The translations under genes and the position numbers were made by a program. Shown piece by piece: positions 28,532 through 38,005 of a stretch of 64,000 nt of DNA (positions within the stretch are counted from its first letter, which is position 1; each line of letters opens with the position of its first letter). This stretch comes from Deltaproteobacteria bacterium (GTDB lineage: Bacteria > Desulfobacterota > Syntrophia > Syntrophales > Smithellaceae): contig JAAYDW010000037.1 of NCBI GenBank assembly GCA_012729055.1, positions 151,604 to 215,603 on the forward strand, given 5' to 3'. The notes beneath the pieces were generated by a model. It had not been told where the DNA came from, did not search any database, and saw nothing but the letters and a program-made list of their open reading frames with translations.

Positions 28532-29936
28532 CACGTTGCCTTTCTTGTTTTTTCCACTGTTTATGAAACGTCTTATGCGCCAGGGCCGGCAGGTTGCGCG
28601 AGGCAAACCACCCGTTCATCAGCCCAGGCATTTTGCGGATGACGCCGTTTGCGGCGAAACGATTGATGAGCGGCCGCAACAGACGGACGGCGAAATGCCA
28701 GCGGCCGCCGCTTTTCACCAGCCGGCCCCACGCCTTGAAAAAAAGCCCCTGCGCACGGACGGAAGAAGCCTGTTGTTCGCGGTAGTGAAGAAACAAACGC
28801 GGATGATCGACGCCGGCAGGGCAGACGTCCCGGCACGCGCCGCAAAGCGTCGTGGCAAAGTAGAGGTCGCGCGTTTGCTCGCGGCCCAGCAGCAGGGGAT
28901 TGAGGACTTGTCCCATCGGACCGGAATAGACCCAGCCGTAAGGATAACCGCCGATCTTTCCGTAAACGGGGCAGACGCTCAGGCACGCGCCGCAGCGGAT
29001 GCAGCGCAGCGCCTCGCGGGCTTTGACGTCCCGGTAAATCTCCGAGCGCCCGTTGTCCAGAATAAGAATGTAGAGCTCTTCCGGTCCGTCGGCGTCACCC
29101 GGCTTTTTCGGGCCGCAGTCGATGGAGACGTAAGACGAAAGCTTCTGCCCGGTGCAGTGGCGGCACAAAAGGCGCAGCAGATGCAGGGCGTCGTTCATGG
29201 TCGGCACGACCTTTTCCAGGCTCATCACGGAAACCTGGATGGCGGGGGACGATTTGCAAAGCCGGATGTTGCCTTCATTTTCCACATTGAAAATCGCACC
29301 GGTATCGGCCGCGGCCATGTTCACGCCGGTGACGGCCATGTCCAGGCGCCTGAACTTGTCGCGCAGGTAGCGGCGTGCCGCGCCGCCCAGCGCAATCCGG
29401 TCCGTGGTCGGCTCGTCAATCACGCCGTGCGCCAGAAAAAGGTCGCGAATTTCCTCGACCGGCAAATTGATGGCGGGGCCGACAATATGAAACGGCGGCC
29501 GCCGCAGGAGCTGGATGATGAATTCGCCCAGGTCCGTCTCAAAGGCGTCAATGCCGTTGGTTTTAAGATATTCGTTGAGCCCCATTTCTTCCGTCACCAT
29601 CGATTTGCCCTTGGCGACATAGCGGACACCCTTTTCTTTGGCGAGAGCAAGGATGAATTCGTTGGCTTGGGCGGCGGTTTTTGCCCAGATGATCTTTGCG
29701 CCGCAGGCCAGGGCGTTTTTTGCGAACTGTTCCAGAAGATCCGGCAGGCGCGCGACAGCGTCGGCGCGGATGGCGCGGCCGCAGGCAACGGCTGCGGCCG
29801 GATCGGGAAATGTCTTCATGGCGCCGGCGCAGGACCTGGCGAAGTACGGCGCCAGGCGGCCCAGAAAATTCCGGCTGCGTTCATTTTTCAGTTCCCGGTT
29901 GGCAGCGGCCGCGAATTCCTGCGTTCGAACGTCCAT
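28515..29936 (-). CDS. lutB: LutB-like iron-sulfur LUD protein
   Basis: A 473-aa protein with an N-terminal LUD domain (containing KGKSMVTEEMGLNEYL and NIRLCKSSPAIQVS) and a C-terminal 4Fe-4S module with two cysteine clusters, CIRCGACLSVCPVYG and CGACRDVCPAGVDHP. It forms the electron-transfer core of the LutABC oxidase. It starts 3 nt after the lutA stop and overlaps lutC, so all three genes are one operon read leftwards. Confidence 0.85.
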   Translation of the reverse strand: MDVRTQEFAAAANRELKNERSRNFLGRLAPYFARSCAGAMKTFPDPAAAVACGRAIRADAVARLPDLLEQFAKNALACGAKIIWAKTAAQANEFILALAKEKGVRYVAKGKSMVTEEMGLNEYLKTNGIDAFETDLGEFIIQLLRRPPFHIVGPAINLPVEEIRDLFLAHGVIDEPTTDRIALGGAARRYLRDKFRRLDMAVTGVNMAAADTGAIFNVENEGNIRLCKSSPAIQVSVMSLEKVVPTMNDALHLLRLLCRHCTGQKLSSYVSIDCGPKKPGDADGPEELYILILDNGRSEIYRDVKAREALRCIRCGACLSVCPVYGKIGGYPYGWVYSGPMGQVLNPLLLGREQTRDLYFATTLCGACRDVCPAGVDHPRLFLHYREQQASSVRAQGLFFKAWGRLVKSGGRWHFAVRLLRPLINRFAANGVIRKMPGLMNGWFASRNLPALAHKTFHKQWKKQERQRDAGRR

Positions 29937-29939
29937 GGC

Positions 29940-30677
29940 TTACCGCTCCTCCCGTCCGGCCGCGGCGAGAAACTCTGCCAGATGCATAACTTTCCTGTCC
30001 GGGACATGGCGGCTCAGATAGCCGCCGATATTGAGCAGACAGCCCGGCTCGTTCAGCAGCAGAAGGTCCGCTCCGGAGGCCAGATAGTTTTCGCATTTTT
30101 CTTTGACCATGGCCGTGGAGATTTCCGGATAGCGGTTGGCGAACTCTCCGCCGAAGCCGCAGCAGGTTTCCGCTCCTTGCAAGGGAACCAACTTTGCTCC
30201 CCTGACGCGGGACAGCAGTTCTTTCGGCTGCGCGGAAACGCCCAGGCCCCGCAGGATATGGCAGGATTCGTGGTAGGCGACTTTGCCGTCATAGAAGGCG
30301 CCGCAGTCGGAAACGCCCAGGACATCGACGAGATACTGAGAAAGCTCGTAAATACGCGGGGCCAGCGCCTCGGCGCGTTCCCGCCAGAACGGTTCGTTTT
30401 CGAGCAGTTCCGGATAATGGGTCTTGACGGCGCAGACGCACGAGCCGGCAGGACTGACGATCGCCTCGTCATCTCCGAAGACATCAATAAAATGCCTGGC
30501 CGCGAGGCGTGCCTCTTTGGTAAAGCCGGCGTTTACGGCCGGCTGACCGCAGCAGGTTTGTTCGGAATGATAAATGCAGCGCACACCCAGGCGCGCAAGG
30601 AGCCGATAGGTAGCCTCGCCGATCCGGGGCAGAAACAAATCCACCAGGCAGGGAATGAAGAGAGAAACGGTTTTCAT
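29940..30677 (-). CDS. lutA: LutA-like cysteine-rich (CCG) Fe-S protein
   Basis: A 245-aa protein with two CCG domains: TCCGQPAVNAGF near residue 40 and ETCCGFGGEFANRYPEIS near 190, the non-cubane Fe-S ligands of the heterodisulfide-reductase/LutA/GlcF family. Other conserved parts are FIPCLVDLF at the start, SPAGSCVC and YHESCHILRGLG. It is the first gene of lutABC. No GntR-type lutR regulator or lactate permease is adjacent. Confidence 0.85.
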   Translation of the reverse strand: MKTVSLFIPCLVDLFLPRIGEATYRLLARLGVRCIYHSEQTCCGQPAVNAGFTKEARLAARHFIDVFGDDEAIVSPAGSCVCAVKTHYPELLENEPFWRERAEALAPRIYELSQYLVDVLGVSDCGAFYDGKVAYHESCHILRGLGVSAQPKELLSRVRGAKLVPLQGAETCCGFGGEFANRYPEISTAMVKEKCENYLASGADLLLLNEPGCLLNIGGYLSRHVPDRKVMHLAEFLAAAGREER

Positions 30678-30821
30678 GCTCCATCCTTGGCATCGGATTC
30701 GGCGACTGATGACGAAAAGACCGCTGTAGTTCTTTCAGGAGAGGGCTTTGGCATGTTTTCTCTTTGCTCCCGCGCCGGCAGACGTGGCCGTTTTTTTTTC
30801 AAAAGGCCGCGGGCATAAACA

Positions 30822-30855
30822 TCCCGGTCGGCTGTCAAGGTCCGGCCGACCGGGA
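30822..30855 (-). terminator. Hairpin after the HTH-ATPase gene
   Basis: An 11-bp perfect stem (30822-30832 with 30845-30855) and 12-nt loop, 14 nt beyond the stop of the minus-strand HTH-HATPase gene and ahead of lutA. No clear U tract follows directly, so it is only a probable terminator. Confidence 0.55.
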
Positions 30856-30869
30856 CGTCACAGAGAGGA

Positions 30870-31637
30870 TCAGCGCGCGGAGGCTTTTCGCAGCGGGCGC
30901 GATGCTTTTTTTACCGGTTTAGCGGGTGTTTTCAGTTTCAGAATAAAGTCCACCCGTGTGCCCTGCGCAGGTTCGATTTCCCGGACAAAAATTTTATCCT
31001 GGAGATTGTCGAAGACGACCTTTTTTTCAAAACTGGCTATCGTCAGCCGATCCGCGATTTTGGATATGGTCAGGACCGCCTGCCGGCTTCCCGGTTCCGG
31101 TGCAATCGCCGGCCGGCGTTTAAGCAGTTTCTGAACCGCGTCCCCCGTTGAGACCAGCCGCTTTTTTTGCATGATGCTGTTGAAAATGCCGACGCCCCAG
31201 TCCTTTACGGTAAAGTGGAGCTCCGTCGGCGTTTTCAGTGCCTGCAGGTCGATTTTTTCCGATGCGGAATGCTTGACGGCGTTCTTGAGAAGTTCGGTAA
31301 GCGCGTACAGCGCGACAGACGCCACAGTGCCGGGCAGGCCGGCAAAGACGGAGCTTTCTTCCTGAATCCGGTTCATTATTTTTGTTTCGGAAAGCCCTTC
31401 GTTCGTCAGAATTTTTCGAATTCGCATGGGTTTTGCCGGCGGCTTGCCCCGTCGGCGCGCCGGCACATAATGCGCCTGATTGGCTTTGCCTATCCGAAGC
31501 AGCGTTCCCTCCTCGACCATTTTTTTGAGAAACCGCTGCGCGTAGGCCCGGGAAAAGCCCGTTTTATCCACCAGATCGTTGGTCGTGATCCGTCCGTTCT
31601 TCTTTAAAATCTTATCGATATGCTTCGCTGCTTCCAT
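30870..31637 (-). CDS. Winged-helix protein fused to a GHKL ATPase-like domain
   Basis: A 255-aa protein of unknown function. Residues 1-60 form a winged helix (RITTNDLVDKTGFSRAYAQR). Residues about 75-225 resemble a small GHKL/anti-sigma-type ATPase: the N box YALTELLKNAVKHS (about 111-124, with the Asn intact) and the G1 box DWGVGI (146-151). The C-terminal 25 residues are strongly basic (Lys/Arg/Ala/Pro). This couples DNA binding to a kinase-like ATP pocket without a phosphoacceptor domain, suggesting an ATP-gated or partner-phosphorylating regulator. It sits alone upstream of lutABC on the same strand, so regulation of that operon is possible but unproven. Confidence 0.65.
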   Translation of the reverse strand: MEAAKHIDKILKKNGRITTNDLVDKTGFSRAYAQRFLKKMVEEGTLLRIGKANQAHYVPARRRGKPPAKPMRIRKILTNEGLSETKIMNRIQEESSVFAGLPGTVASVALYALTELLKNAVKHSASEKIDLQALKTPTELHFTVKDWGVGIFNSIMQKKRLVSTGDAVQKLLKRRPAIAPEPGSRQAVLTISKIADRLTIASFEKKVVFDNLQDKIFVREIEPAQGTRVDFILKLKTPAKPVKKASRPLRKASAR

Positions 31638-31696
31638 GGCCTTCCCCCTCTGGATTTAAAAAATGAAGCGCTATTGTAAACTAATTTTCAAAGTTG

Positions 31697-32113
31697 TCAA
31701 CGCGTTATATTCTTTTCACGTTCAGATGCTTGACGCGGCGCCGTTTGATGAGGCAGCGCCGTTTTCTCTGGTTCCTTTGCAAGATCGCCGCGCCGGGCTT
31801 TTTTTAACAGCGCGTTTTCTAGGGCCAGTTGGCCGACCAACTCTTCCAGGAGGCGGACGCGTTCTTCCAGCGCTTCCATGTGAGCAGGCGTTTTTTTGTT
31901 TGCCGGAGATCGCGTCACAATCGCCATCCCGCAAAGCATTAAAAATAAAGACAGGACGTAAATAACCGGAAAAAGAACGATGCAGACTAAAATTCCCACA
32001 AACCGCTCCAGCCACAGCACAACAGCGATGCTGACAACGGGCGGGAGCATAAGGACCAGGGCCGCTGCCGGGGCGCCAAAGGATTGATTCATGCTTTCAT
32101 GAAGTATCTTCAT
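31697..32113 (-). CDS. Small membrane protein with coiled-coil tail
   Basis: A 138-aa protein not recognised. Two hydrophobic segments (about 16-34 and 40-64) are followed by a cytoplasmic heptad-rich helix (MEALEERVRLLEELVGQLALENALLK) in two blocks and a charged, Pro/Gln-rich tail. It lacks a cleavable signal. It lies just upstream of the HTH-ATPase gene on the same strand (59-nt gap). Confidence 0.6.
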   Translation of the reverse strand: MKILHESMNQSFGAPAAALVLMLPPVVSIAVVLWLERFVGILVCIVLFPVIYVLSLFLMLCGMAIVTRSPANKKTPAHMEALEERVRLLEELVGQLALENALLKKARRGDLAKEPEKTALPHQTAPRQASEREKNITR

Positions 32114-32448
32114 GGTTTAAAACCCAACGCCGATGACGGTGATGACGCCTGATGTCATTTTCAAAATGATGAAACAGGGCCGCAAGGGCGCGGGGACTTG
32201 TGAAATTCCGCCGTCCCCGGAACGTCATCGAATACAATATTTAATTGGTGTATTGGAATACTTCGGTAAAACCTGCGAAGGCGGTCCTCAGACCTCATGA
32301 AGGAGGCTATCGGATGGGCATCCAAAACTTTTTTACACGCACTCCTGTGAAAAATGCCGGATACGGTTACACTTTTTCAAACAACGCCGCTTTGCTTAAA
32401 TAATCACAATCATTTGCTGTTGTTATTTTAATGCCTCGGGACAAAAAG
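32114..32448. other. 335-nt intergenic region
   Basis: Between divergently placed leftward genes this stretch holds a 7-bp hairpin (32191-32197 with 32213-32219), a candidate micro-ORF with an ideal ribosome-binding site at 32314-32403, and A/T-rich DNA before the mnmG 3' end. I saw no RNA family that I can name; a faint resemblance to a GEMM riboswitch near 32262-32315 was rejected. Confidence 0.5.
32314..32403 (+). CDS. Candidate 29-residue micro-ORF
   Basis: An ATG with a perfect AGGAGG 7 nt upstream opens a 29-codon frame (starting MGIQNFFTRTPVKN) ending at TAA. It is the only rightward frame between two leftward genes, so it is not a shadow of a larger gene. No family is recognised. The Shine-Dalgarno could form a small CCTC/GAGG hairpin with the bases just before it. 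Confidence 0.3.
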   Translation: MGIQNFFTRTPVKNAGYGYTFSNNAALLK

Positions 32449-34344
32449 TCAAATGGGTGCCTCTTCTGTGGGCGCTGCGGATGCCGGTTCCCTCTTGCGG
32501 AGCATGATGAGGACGGCGGACATGGCGCCTTCGGTCATGCCGGGAATGCGCTCCATCTGGCCCACGGTGGAAGGCGCGATGCGTGTGAGCTTGGCCTGCA
32601 GTTCATTGGAGAGCCCCGGCACCTGCATATAATCGAAATCCGGCGGGATCTTCTTTTTTTCCTGCTCCTTCAATTTGCGGGTCGCTTCGAACTGCCGCCT
32701 GATGTAGCCTTCGTACTTCGTTTCGATTTCAATTTGCTTTTGCACAAAGGGATCCGGCTCAGGAATCCAGCCGGGGATATCGCGCAAATCGTCGTAGGCG
32801 ATTTCATGCCTTTTTAAAAGTCCGTAGAGGCTGGTCGGCTGCGTCATTGCCGGAGAGTTGCGCCGGGCGAGCTTCTCGTTGACCTCCGGCGACGGCTTGA
32901 CCGTGACGGATTTGAGAGAGGCGATCCCCAGTTCGATTTTTTTCATTTTTTCCTGAAGATCGTTTACGTGGGCCCGGTCGACCAGCCTCAGCGCGCAGCC
33001 CTTGCCCAGCAGGCGGATCACGGCGTTGTCTTCGCGCAAAATGAGGCGGTACTCGGCGCGGGAGGTAAACATGCGGTACGGTTCGTCCACGCCCCGCGTG
33101 ACGAGGTCGTCGATCATCACCGCCATATAGGCTTCGGAGCGGTCCAGGACAAACGGCGGCGCGCCCTGAAGCGCAAGCGTTGCGTTGATGCCCGCCCATA
33201 AGCCCTGCGCCGCCGCCTCCTCGTAGCCGGACGTACCGTTGATCTGGCCTGCCAGGTACAGGCCCGCGATCAATTTCGTCTCCAGCGTGTTTTTGAGCTG
33301 GCTCGGCTGAACGAAGTCGTATTCGATGGCGTAGGCAGGCCGCATGATTTCGGCCTGCTCCAGGCCTTTGACGCTGTGGACGATCCGGTACTGCAATTCC
33401 AGCGGCAGGCAGTTGCCCAGACCCTTGGCGTAAACTTCCTGCGTGTCGAGGCCTTCGTGCTCCAGGACCACGGGATGGCTATGGCGGTCGCCGAAGCGCA
33501 TGACCTTGTCTTCGAGCGACGGGCAGTAGCGCGCGCCGACGCCCTTGATGACTCCCGCGTAAAGCGGCGAGTGTTGAATATTGTCCCGGATGACGCGATG
33601 TGTCTCTGCGGACGTGCCGGTAAAGTAAGAGGGGAGACGTTCGGTCCGGAGCGCCCGGGTGGTGAAGGAAAAGGGCGCGGGATCGGCATCACTGTCCTGG
33701 CGCTCGAGAACGGAAAAATCAATTGTCGAAGCCTTGAGACGCGGCGGCGTGCCGGTTTTCATCCGGCCCACGTCAAATCCCAGCGCCTTGAGCTGATTGG
33801 CCAGCCCCACGGAGGCGAGCTCTCCCGCCCGCCCCGACGGAGTCTGTGATGTGCCGATATGCACCAGACCGTTTAAAAAGGTGCCGGTGGTGACGATAAT
33901 TTTTCTCGCGCCGTAAAAATGGCCGCTGGCGTCCAGCGCGCCCGCGACGGCGCCGCCTTCAACGGCCAGCGCTTCCACCATGGCCTGGCGGACGTGCAGG
34001 CGGGGCTGATTTTCGACGGCGGCCTTCATGGTCAGGCGGTAAAGCTGCTTGTCGCACTGCATGCGGGTGGACTGAACGGCCGGTCCCTTGGAGGCGTTGA
34101 GCAGACGGAAATGGACGGCGGTTTTGTCCGTCACCTTCCCCATTTCGCCGCCCAGGGCGTCGATTTCCTTAACGAGCTGGCTTTTGGCGAGCCCCCCGAT
34201 GGCCGGATTGCAGGACATGAGCGCGAGAGAATCGAGATTGATGTTGAACAAAAGCGTTTCTGCGCCCATGCGCGCCGCAGCCAGCGCCGCTTCGCAACCG
34301 GCATGTCCGCCGCCGATGACCAGTATGTCGTAAAAATCGGACAA
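32449..34344 (-). CDS. mnmG: tRNA-modifying FAD enzyme MnmG (GidA)
   Basis: A 631-aa protein that, with MnmE, installs carboxymethylaminomethyl groups on U34 of tRNAs. Seen: the FAD Rossmann motif DILVIGGGHAGCEAALAAARMG, SCNPAIGGLAKSQLVKEIDALGG around 45-67 (split), GRMKTGTPPRL, GYEEAAAQGL and the C-terminal GidA-associated helical domain. I choose a TTG start at 34344: it has GAGGAG 6 nt upstream and gives the family N-terminus, while the GTG at 34389 has no site. mnmE is not in the window and rsmG is 11 kb away. Confidence 0.93.
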   Translation of the reverse strand: MSDFYDILVIGGGHAGCEAALAAARMGAETLLFNINLDSLALMSCNPAIGGLAKSQLVKEIDALGGEMGKVTDKTAVHFRLLNASKGPAVQSTRMQCDKQLYRLTMKAAVENQPRLHVRQAMVEALAVEGGAVAGALDASGHFYGARKIIVTTGTFLNGLVHIGTSQTPSGRAGELASVGLANQLKALGFDVGRMKTGTPPRLKASTIDFSVLERQDSDADPAPFSFTTRALRTERLPSYFTGTSAETHRVIRDNIQHSPLYAGVIKGVGARYCPSLEDKVMRFGDRHSHPVVLEHEGLDTQEVYAKGLGNCLPLELQYRIVHSVKGLEQAEIMRPAYAIEYDFVQPSQLKNTLETKLIAGLYLAGQINGTSGYEEAAAQGLWAGINATLALQGAPPFVLDRSEAYMAVMIDDLVTRGVDEPYRMFTSRAEYRLILREDNAVIRLLGKGCALRLVDRAHVNDLQEKMKKIELGIASLKSVTVKPSPEVNEKLARRNSPAMTQPTSLYGLLKRHEIAYDDLRDIPGWIPEPDPFVQKQIEIETKYEGYIRRQFEATRKLKEQEKKKIPPDFDYMQVPGLSNELQAKLTRIAPSTVGQMERIPGMTEGAMSAVLIMLRKREPASAAPTEEAPI

Positions 34345-34554
34345 AATGTACTCCTCATCTTTTGTGCTTGCCGGTAAATCGCGTTTCACATAAAAGACGG
34401 CGATTGCCGAACGCCCGCGTTTTCGCGGCGCGGACCGTCAGCCCGGACGGCTCCGGATGCTGTCTTTCGCGTCGCTTGCACGGAACGACGAAAGGTGTCA
34501 TAAGCGTTTTTTACGGTAAGGCTTTTAAAAAAACAACATAAAAAAGAGGGCGCC

Positions 34555-35517
34555 GTGGGCAAGCCGGAGTTTTGGAAAAACAACAAACGCTACTACGATC
34601 TGAAAAGCTACTGGCGCAACCTGTTTGGCTGCACCGTGCACAAGCTCCAGATCGACGCGGGTTTCACCTGTCCCAACCGCGACGGGCAGGTGGCCGTGGG
34701 CGGCTGTATTTACTGCGACGGCCGGGGGTCGAAACTGCGCCAGAGCGGGGCTCTGCCCTCCGTGGCAGACCAGATTGCTTCCGGCAAAAAATATTACAAG
34801 CCGGCCGCGTCGCAATTTGTCGCTTATTTCCAGACGTTCACCAATACCTACGCGCCGGTGGAAAAACTCCGGGCGCTCTACGACGAGGCGCTGTCCCAGG
34901 ACGATGTCATCGGTCTTGCCATCGGCACACGCCCGGACTCAGTGGGTCCGGATGTCGCGGACCTGCTGGCCGGGTATGCGCGAAAAAAATATCATGTCTG
35001 GGTGGAACTGGGATTGCAGTCGGTTCATGACCGGACGCTGGCTTTCATCAACCGGGGCCATGATTATGCGCAGTTTCTGGAGGCCGTCCGGCTTCTGGCC
35101 GGCCGAGGCCTGAACATTTGTGTCCACATTATTATCGGCCTGCCGGGGGAAAGTGACAAAGATGTACGGACGACGGCGCAAACTCTGGCCGCCCTGCCGG
35201 TGCAAGGCATTAAAATTCATTCGCTGCTGGCGCTCGACGGCACGCCGCTCGGCGAACTCTACAAGCAGGGATCGATTCCCATGATTACAAAAGAAAAATA
35301 TGCTTCTCTGACGGCCGACGTCCTGGAGCTTCTGCCGCCGGAGATGGTCATCCAGCGCCTTACGGCCGACGGCTACCGCGATATTTTTCTCGCGCCCGCC
35401 TGGGCGGCCAACAAGCTGGATGTCCTCAATGCGATTCATAAAGAACTCGAAAAACGCGATTCCTATCAGGGCAAGCATTATCATCAGGCAGCCGCTTCGG
35501 CATCAGAAAGGCAATAG
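34555..35517 (+). CDS. Radical SAM protein, YhcC/TIGR01212 family
   Basis: A 320-aa radical SAM protein. The cluster-binding motif is C-x12-C-x2-C in the segment CPNRDG...GGCIYCDGRG, with the first Cys in GFTCPNRD, as expected for the YhcC family. Other conserved parts: VGLAIGTRPDSVG, WVELGLQSVHDRTL and HIIIGLPGESDKDV. A GTG start with a GAGGG site. The family role is unknown (possibly RNA modification). It precedes hisH by 74 nt. Confidence 0.85.
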   Translation: MGKPEFWKNNKRYYDLKSYWRNLFGCTVHKLQIDAGFTCPNRDGQVAVGGCIYCDGRGSKLRQSGALPSVADQIASGKKYYKPAASQFVAYFQTFTNTYAPVEKLRALYDEALSQDDVIGLAIGTRPDSVGPDVADLLAGYARKKYHVWVELGLQSVHDRTLAFINRGHDYAQFLEAVRLLAGRGLNICVHIIIGLPGESDKDVRTTAQTLAALPVQGIKIHSLLALDGTPLGELYKQGSIPMITKEKYASLTADVLELLPPEMVIQRLTADGYRDIFLAPAWAANKLDVLNAIHKELEKRDSYQGKHYHQAAASASERQ

Positions 35518-35591
35518 TTATTGGCTTTGCGCACAAAAATTGCTAGGAAAGCGTCGGAAACGGCGGCAGGCTGTTTTAAGGGAACAAAAGA

Positions 35592-36218
35592 ATGATCGCC
35601 ATCATTGATTATAACGCGGGCAACATCGCCTCTGTCGCGCGCGCGCTTCACGTCATCGGGCAGGAATATGTCGTTACGGACGACACGTCCGTCCTGACGG
35701 CTGCGTCCTGTGTGATTTTTCCCGGCGTCGGAGCGGCGGGTGAAGCCATGGCGTACCTGCGGCATAAAAAACTCGATTCGTGGCTGCTTGGCTGCCGTTC
35801 GTCGGGAAAGCCGCTTCTGGGCATCTGCCTGGGCACGCAGATTATTCTGGACGCTTCCGAGGAAAACGACACGCAGTGCATCGGTCTGGTGGGCGGCACG
35901 ACGCGGCGCTTTCCGGAAAACCTGGTTGCCGACGGCCGGCGTTTGAAAATTCCGCACATGGGCTGGAACCGTGTGGCGCTCAGGCGCCCGCATCCGGTGT
36001 TTGCCGGCGTACCGGCGGAAGCGGAGTTTTATTTTGTGCATTCCTATTATCCGTCGCCCGGCGATGAAAAGGCGGTGCTGGCGACGACGGAATACGGCAT
36101 TACCTTTTGTTCGGCCCTGGCGGTGAACAATCTGGTGGCCGTGCAGTTTCACCCGGAAAAAAGCGGCCGGCCCGGTTTGCAGATTCTGAAAAATTTCTGC
36201 GGCTGGAGGGGAAGATGA
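35592..36218 (+). CDS. hisH: Imidazole glycerol phosphate synthase, glutaminase subunit
   Basis: A 208-aa class I glutamine amidotransferase supplying ammonia to HisF. The nucleophile is C79 in GICLGTQ (more usually GICLGMQ) and the His/Glu pair is in VQFHPEKSG near the C-terminus; [10 protein letters not shown] is the family N-terminus. The stop overlaps the hisF start by 4 nt (ATGA). No other his genes are in the window. Confidence 0.93.
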   Translation: MIAIIDYNAGNIASVARALHVIGQEYVVTDDTSVLTAASCVIFPGVGAAGEAMAYLRHKKLDSWLLGCRSSGKPLLGICLGTQIILDASEENDTQCIGLVGGTTRRFPENLVADGRRLKIPHMGWNRVALRRPHPVFAGVPAEAEFYFVHSYYPSPGDEKAVLATTEYGITFCSALAVNNLVAVQFHPEKSGRPGLQILKNFCGWRGR

Positions 36219-36994
36219 TTTCCAAGAGAATCATTCCCTGCCTGGACGTGCGGGCGGGAAAGCTCACCAAAGGCATCAAGTTCCAGGGCAATGTGGATAT
36301 CGGCGATCCGGTCGAGGCGGCGCGCCAGTATTACGAGCAGGGAGCCGACGAAATCGTTTTTTACGATATCACGGCGTCCTCCGATAAGCGCGACATCATG
36401 ATCGACGTTGTTAGGCGCGTCGCGGAAACCATTTTCATTCCCTTTTCCGTGGGCGGCGGCATCCGCAGCCTCGACGACATGCGCCGCGTCATCGGGGCGG
36501 GGGCGGAAAAAGTCAGCGTGAATTCCGCGGCCGTCCTCGAGCCGGGCATCATCACCCAGGGCGCCCGGGCCTTCGGCAGCCAATGCGTGGTTCTGGGCAT
36601 GGACGTGAAAAAAGTGGCCGTTTCCCGGCAAACGCCTTCCGGCTATGAAATCGTCATTGAAGGCGGCAGAAGATACACGGGAATCGACGCACTGACCTGG
36701 GCGCAAAAGGCCGAACGGCTGGGCGCGGGAGAAATCTGCCTTAATTCGATCGATGCGGACGGCACAAAGGACGGTTACGAGATTGCTCTCACGGCTCTCG
36801 TTTCCGAAGCGGTCCGCATTCCGGTGATCGCCTCCGGCGGTGCCGGCACACCCCAGCATCTGGCGGACGTGCTTGCGCGCGGGCGGGCCGATGCGGCGCT
36901 CATCGCCTCGATGGTGCATTACCGGACCTACACGATATCGGAAATCAAACAATACCTGTCCTGCCGCAACATTCAAACCCGTCTGCTGTGGTAG
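36215..36994 (+). CDS. hisF: Imidazole glycerol phosphate synthase, cyclase subunit
   Basis: A 259-aa TIM barrel that uses ammonia from HisH to form imidazole glycerol phosphate and AICAR. The two catalytic aspartates are present: D11 in IPCLDVRAG and D130 in [10 protein letters not shown]. The phosphate loops VGGGIRS and [10 protein letters not shown] are also seen. The start overlaps hisH by 4 nt and is preceded by GGAGGGG. AICAR made here can feed purine synthesis. Confidence 0.95.
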   Translation: MISKRIIPCLDVRAGKLTKGIKFQGNVDIGDPVEAARQYYEQGADEIVFYDITASSDKRDIMIDVVRRVAETIFIPFSVGGGIRSLDDMRRVIGAGAEKVSVNSAAVLEPGIITQGARAFGSQCVVLGMDVKKVAVSRQTPSGYEIVIEGGRRYTGIDALTWAQKAERLGAGEICLNSIDADGTKDGYEIALTALVSEAVRIPVIASGGAGTPQHLADVLARGRADAALIASMVHYRTYTISEIKQYLSCRNIQTRLLW

Positions 36995-37010
36995 GCGGAA
37001 ATTATTATGC

Positions 37011-37040
37011 TTGACGAAATCCCATTTGTATTCTTATTAT
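37011..37040 (+). promoter_or_regulatory. Sigma-70-like promoter upstream of pdxS
   Basis: TTGACG, an 18-nt spacer and TATTAT lie about 75 nt before the pdxS start, in an AT-rich gap after hisF. Both boxes differ from consensus at one position. Confidence 0.55.
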
Positions 37041-37115
37041 TTCCACATTAAATTGAAAAAAAAGAAAGAAAAACCGTCAAGTCGAATTTTTTGAAAGTCA
37101 GGAGGCGAATAGAAA

Positions 37116-37997
37116 GTGGATTCAAAACGTTATGAATTAAATGTTCAGTTGGCGCAAATGCTCAAGGGCGGCGTCATCATGGACGTCACCAATGTGGAAC
37201 AGGCCAAAATCGCGGAAGAGGCGGGCGCGGTCGCCGTGATGGCGCTCGAGCGCGTGCCGGCGGACATCCGCAAAGACGGCGGCGTGGCCCGCATGTCCGA
37301 TCCGGCCATGATTGCCGAAATCAAGAAGGCCGTGTCGATTCCGGTCATGGCCAAGGCGCGCATCGGTCATTTCGTGGAGGCGCAGCTTTTGGAAGCCCTG
37401 CGCATCGACTACATAGACGAAAGCGAAGTCCTGACGCCGGCGGATGAAGAATGCCATATCGATAAAACCAAGTTCTCGATTCCTTTTGTCTGCGGCGCGC
37501 GGAACCTGGGAGAGGCGCTAAGACGCATCGCCGAAGGCGCGGCGATGATCCGCACCAAGGGCGAAGCGGGAACGGGCAATGTCGTGGAAGCCGTCCGCCA
37601 CATGAGAACGATGAACCGCGAGATCCGCCAGCTGGCGCAAATGCCCGTGGAGGAAGTGACAGGCTTTGCCAAGACAAACGGGCTGCCCTATGAACTGGCG
37701 CTGAAGGTCCGGGAACTGGGACGCCTGCCGGTGGTCAACTTTGCCGCGGGAGGCATTGCAACGCCCGCCGATGCGGCGCTGATGATGCAACTGGGCTGCG
37801 ACGGCGTTTTTGTCGGCTCCGGCATTTTCAAATCCGCCGATCCGGCGCGCCGCGCGCGCGCCATCGTCAAGGCGACCGCGTATTTTAACGATCCTCAGAA
37901 GGTCCTGGAAGCGTCGCTGGGATTGGGCGAGGCTATGCCGGGCCTGGAAATCGGGCAAATTCCGCCCGAGCAGCTTCTGGCGAAGCGAGGCTGGTAA
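37116..37997 (+). CDS. pdxS: Pyridoxal 5'-phosphate synthase, synthase subunit
   Basis: A 293-aa (beta/alpha)8 barrel that builds PLP from ribose 5-phosphate, glyceraldehyde 3-phosphate and ammonia. Conserved regions: [35 protein letters not shown] (first catalytic Lys just before), [17 protein letters not shown] and [23 protein letters not shown] start with AGGAGG 10 nt upstream. pdxT follows 8 nt later, so glutaminase and synthase are made together. Confidence 0.97.
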   Translation: MDSKRYELNVQLAQMLKGGVIMDVTNVEQAKIAEEAGAVAVMALERVPADIRKDGGVARMSDPAMIAEIKKAVSIPVMAKARIGHFVEAQLLEALRIDYIDESEVLTPADEECHIDKTKFSIPFVCGARNLGEALRRIAEGAAMIRTKGEAGTGNVVEAVRHMRTMNREIRQLAQMPVEEVTGFAKTNGLPYELALKVRELGRLPVVNFAAGGIATPADAALMMQLGCDGVFVGSGIFKSADPARRARAIVKATAYFNDPQKVLEASLGLGEAMPGLEIGQIPPEQLLAKRGW

Positions 37998-38005
37998 AAA
38001 ACGCC

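Noticed and set aside
28410..30818. 802-codon open frame antisense to lutABC
   Set aside because: It lies exactly opposite three well-supported Fe-S protein genes, has no recognisable domain and low-complexity Arg/Gly/Ala composition typical of a GC-rich shadow frame.
32262..32330. Possible cyclic-di-GMP (GEMM) riboswitch
   Set aside because: GGTAAAACC and a 3' GGCTATCGG look suggestive, but the invariant GACGCAAAGCC core and tetraloop receptor are absent.
34345..34389. GTG start for mnmG at 34389
   Set aside because: No ribosome-binding site and a non-conserved 15-residue leader; the TTG at 34344 has GAGGAG at 6 nt and the family N-terminus.
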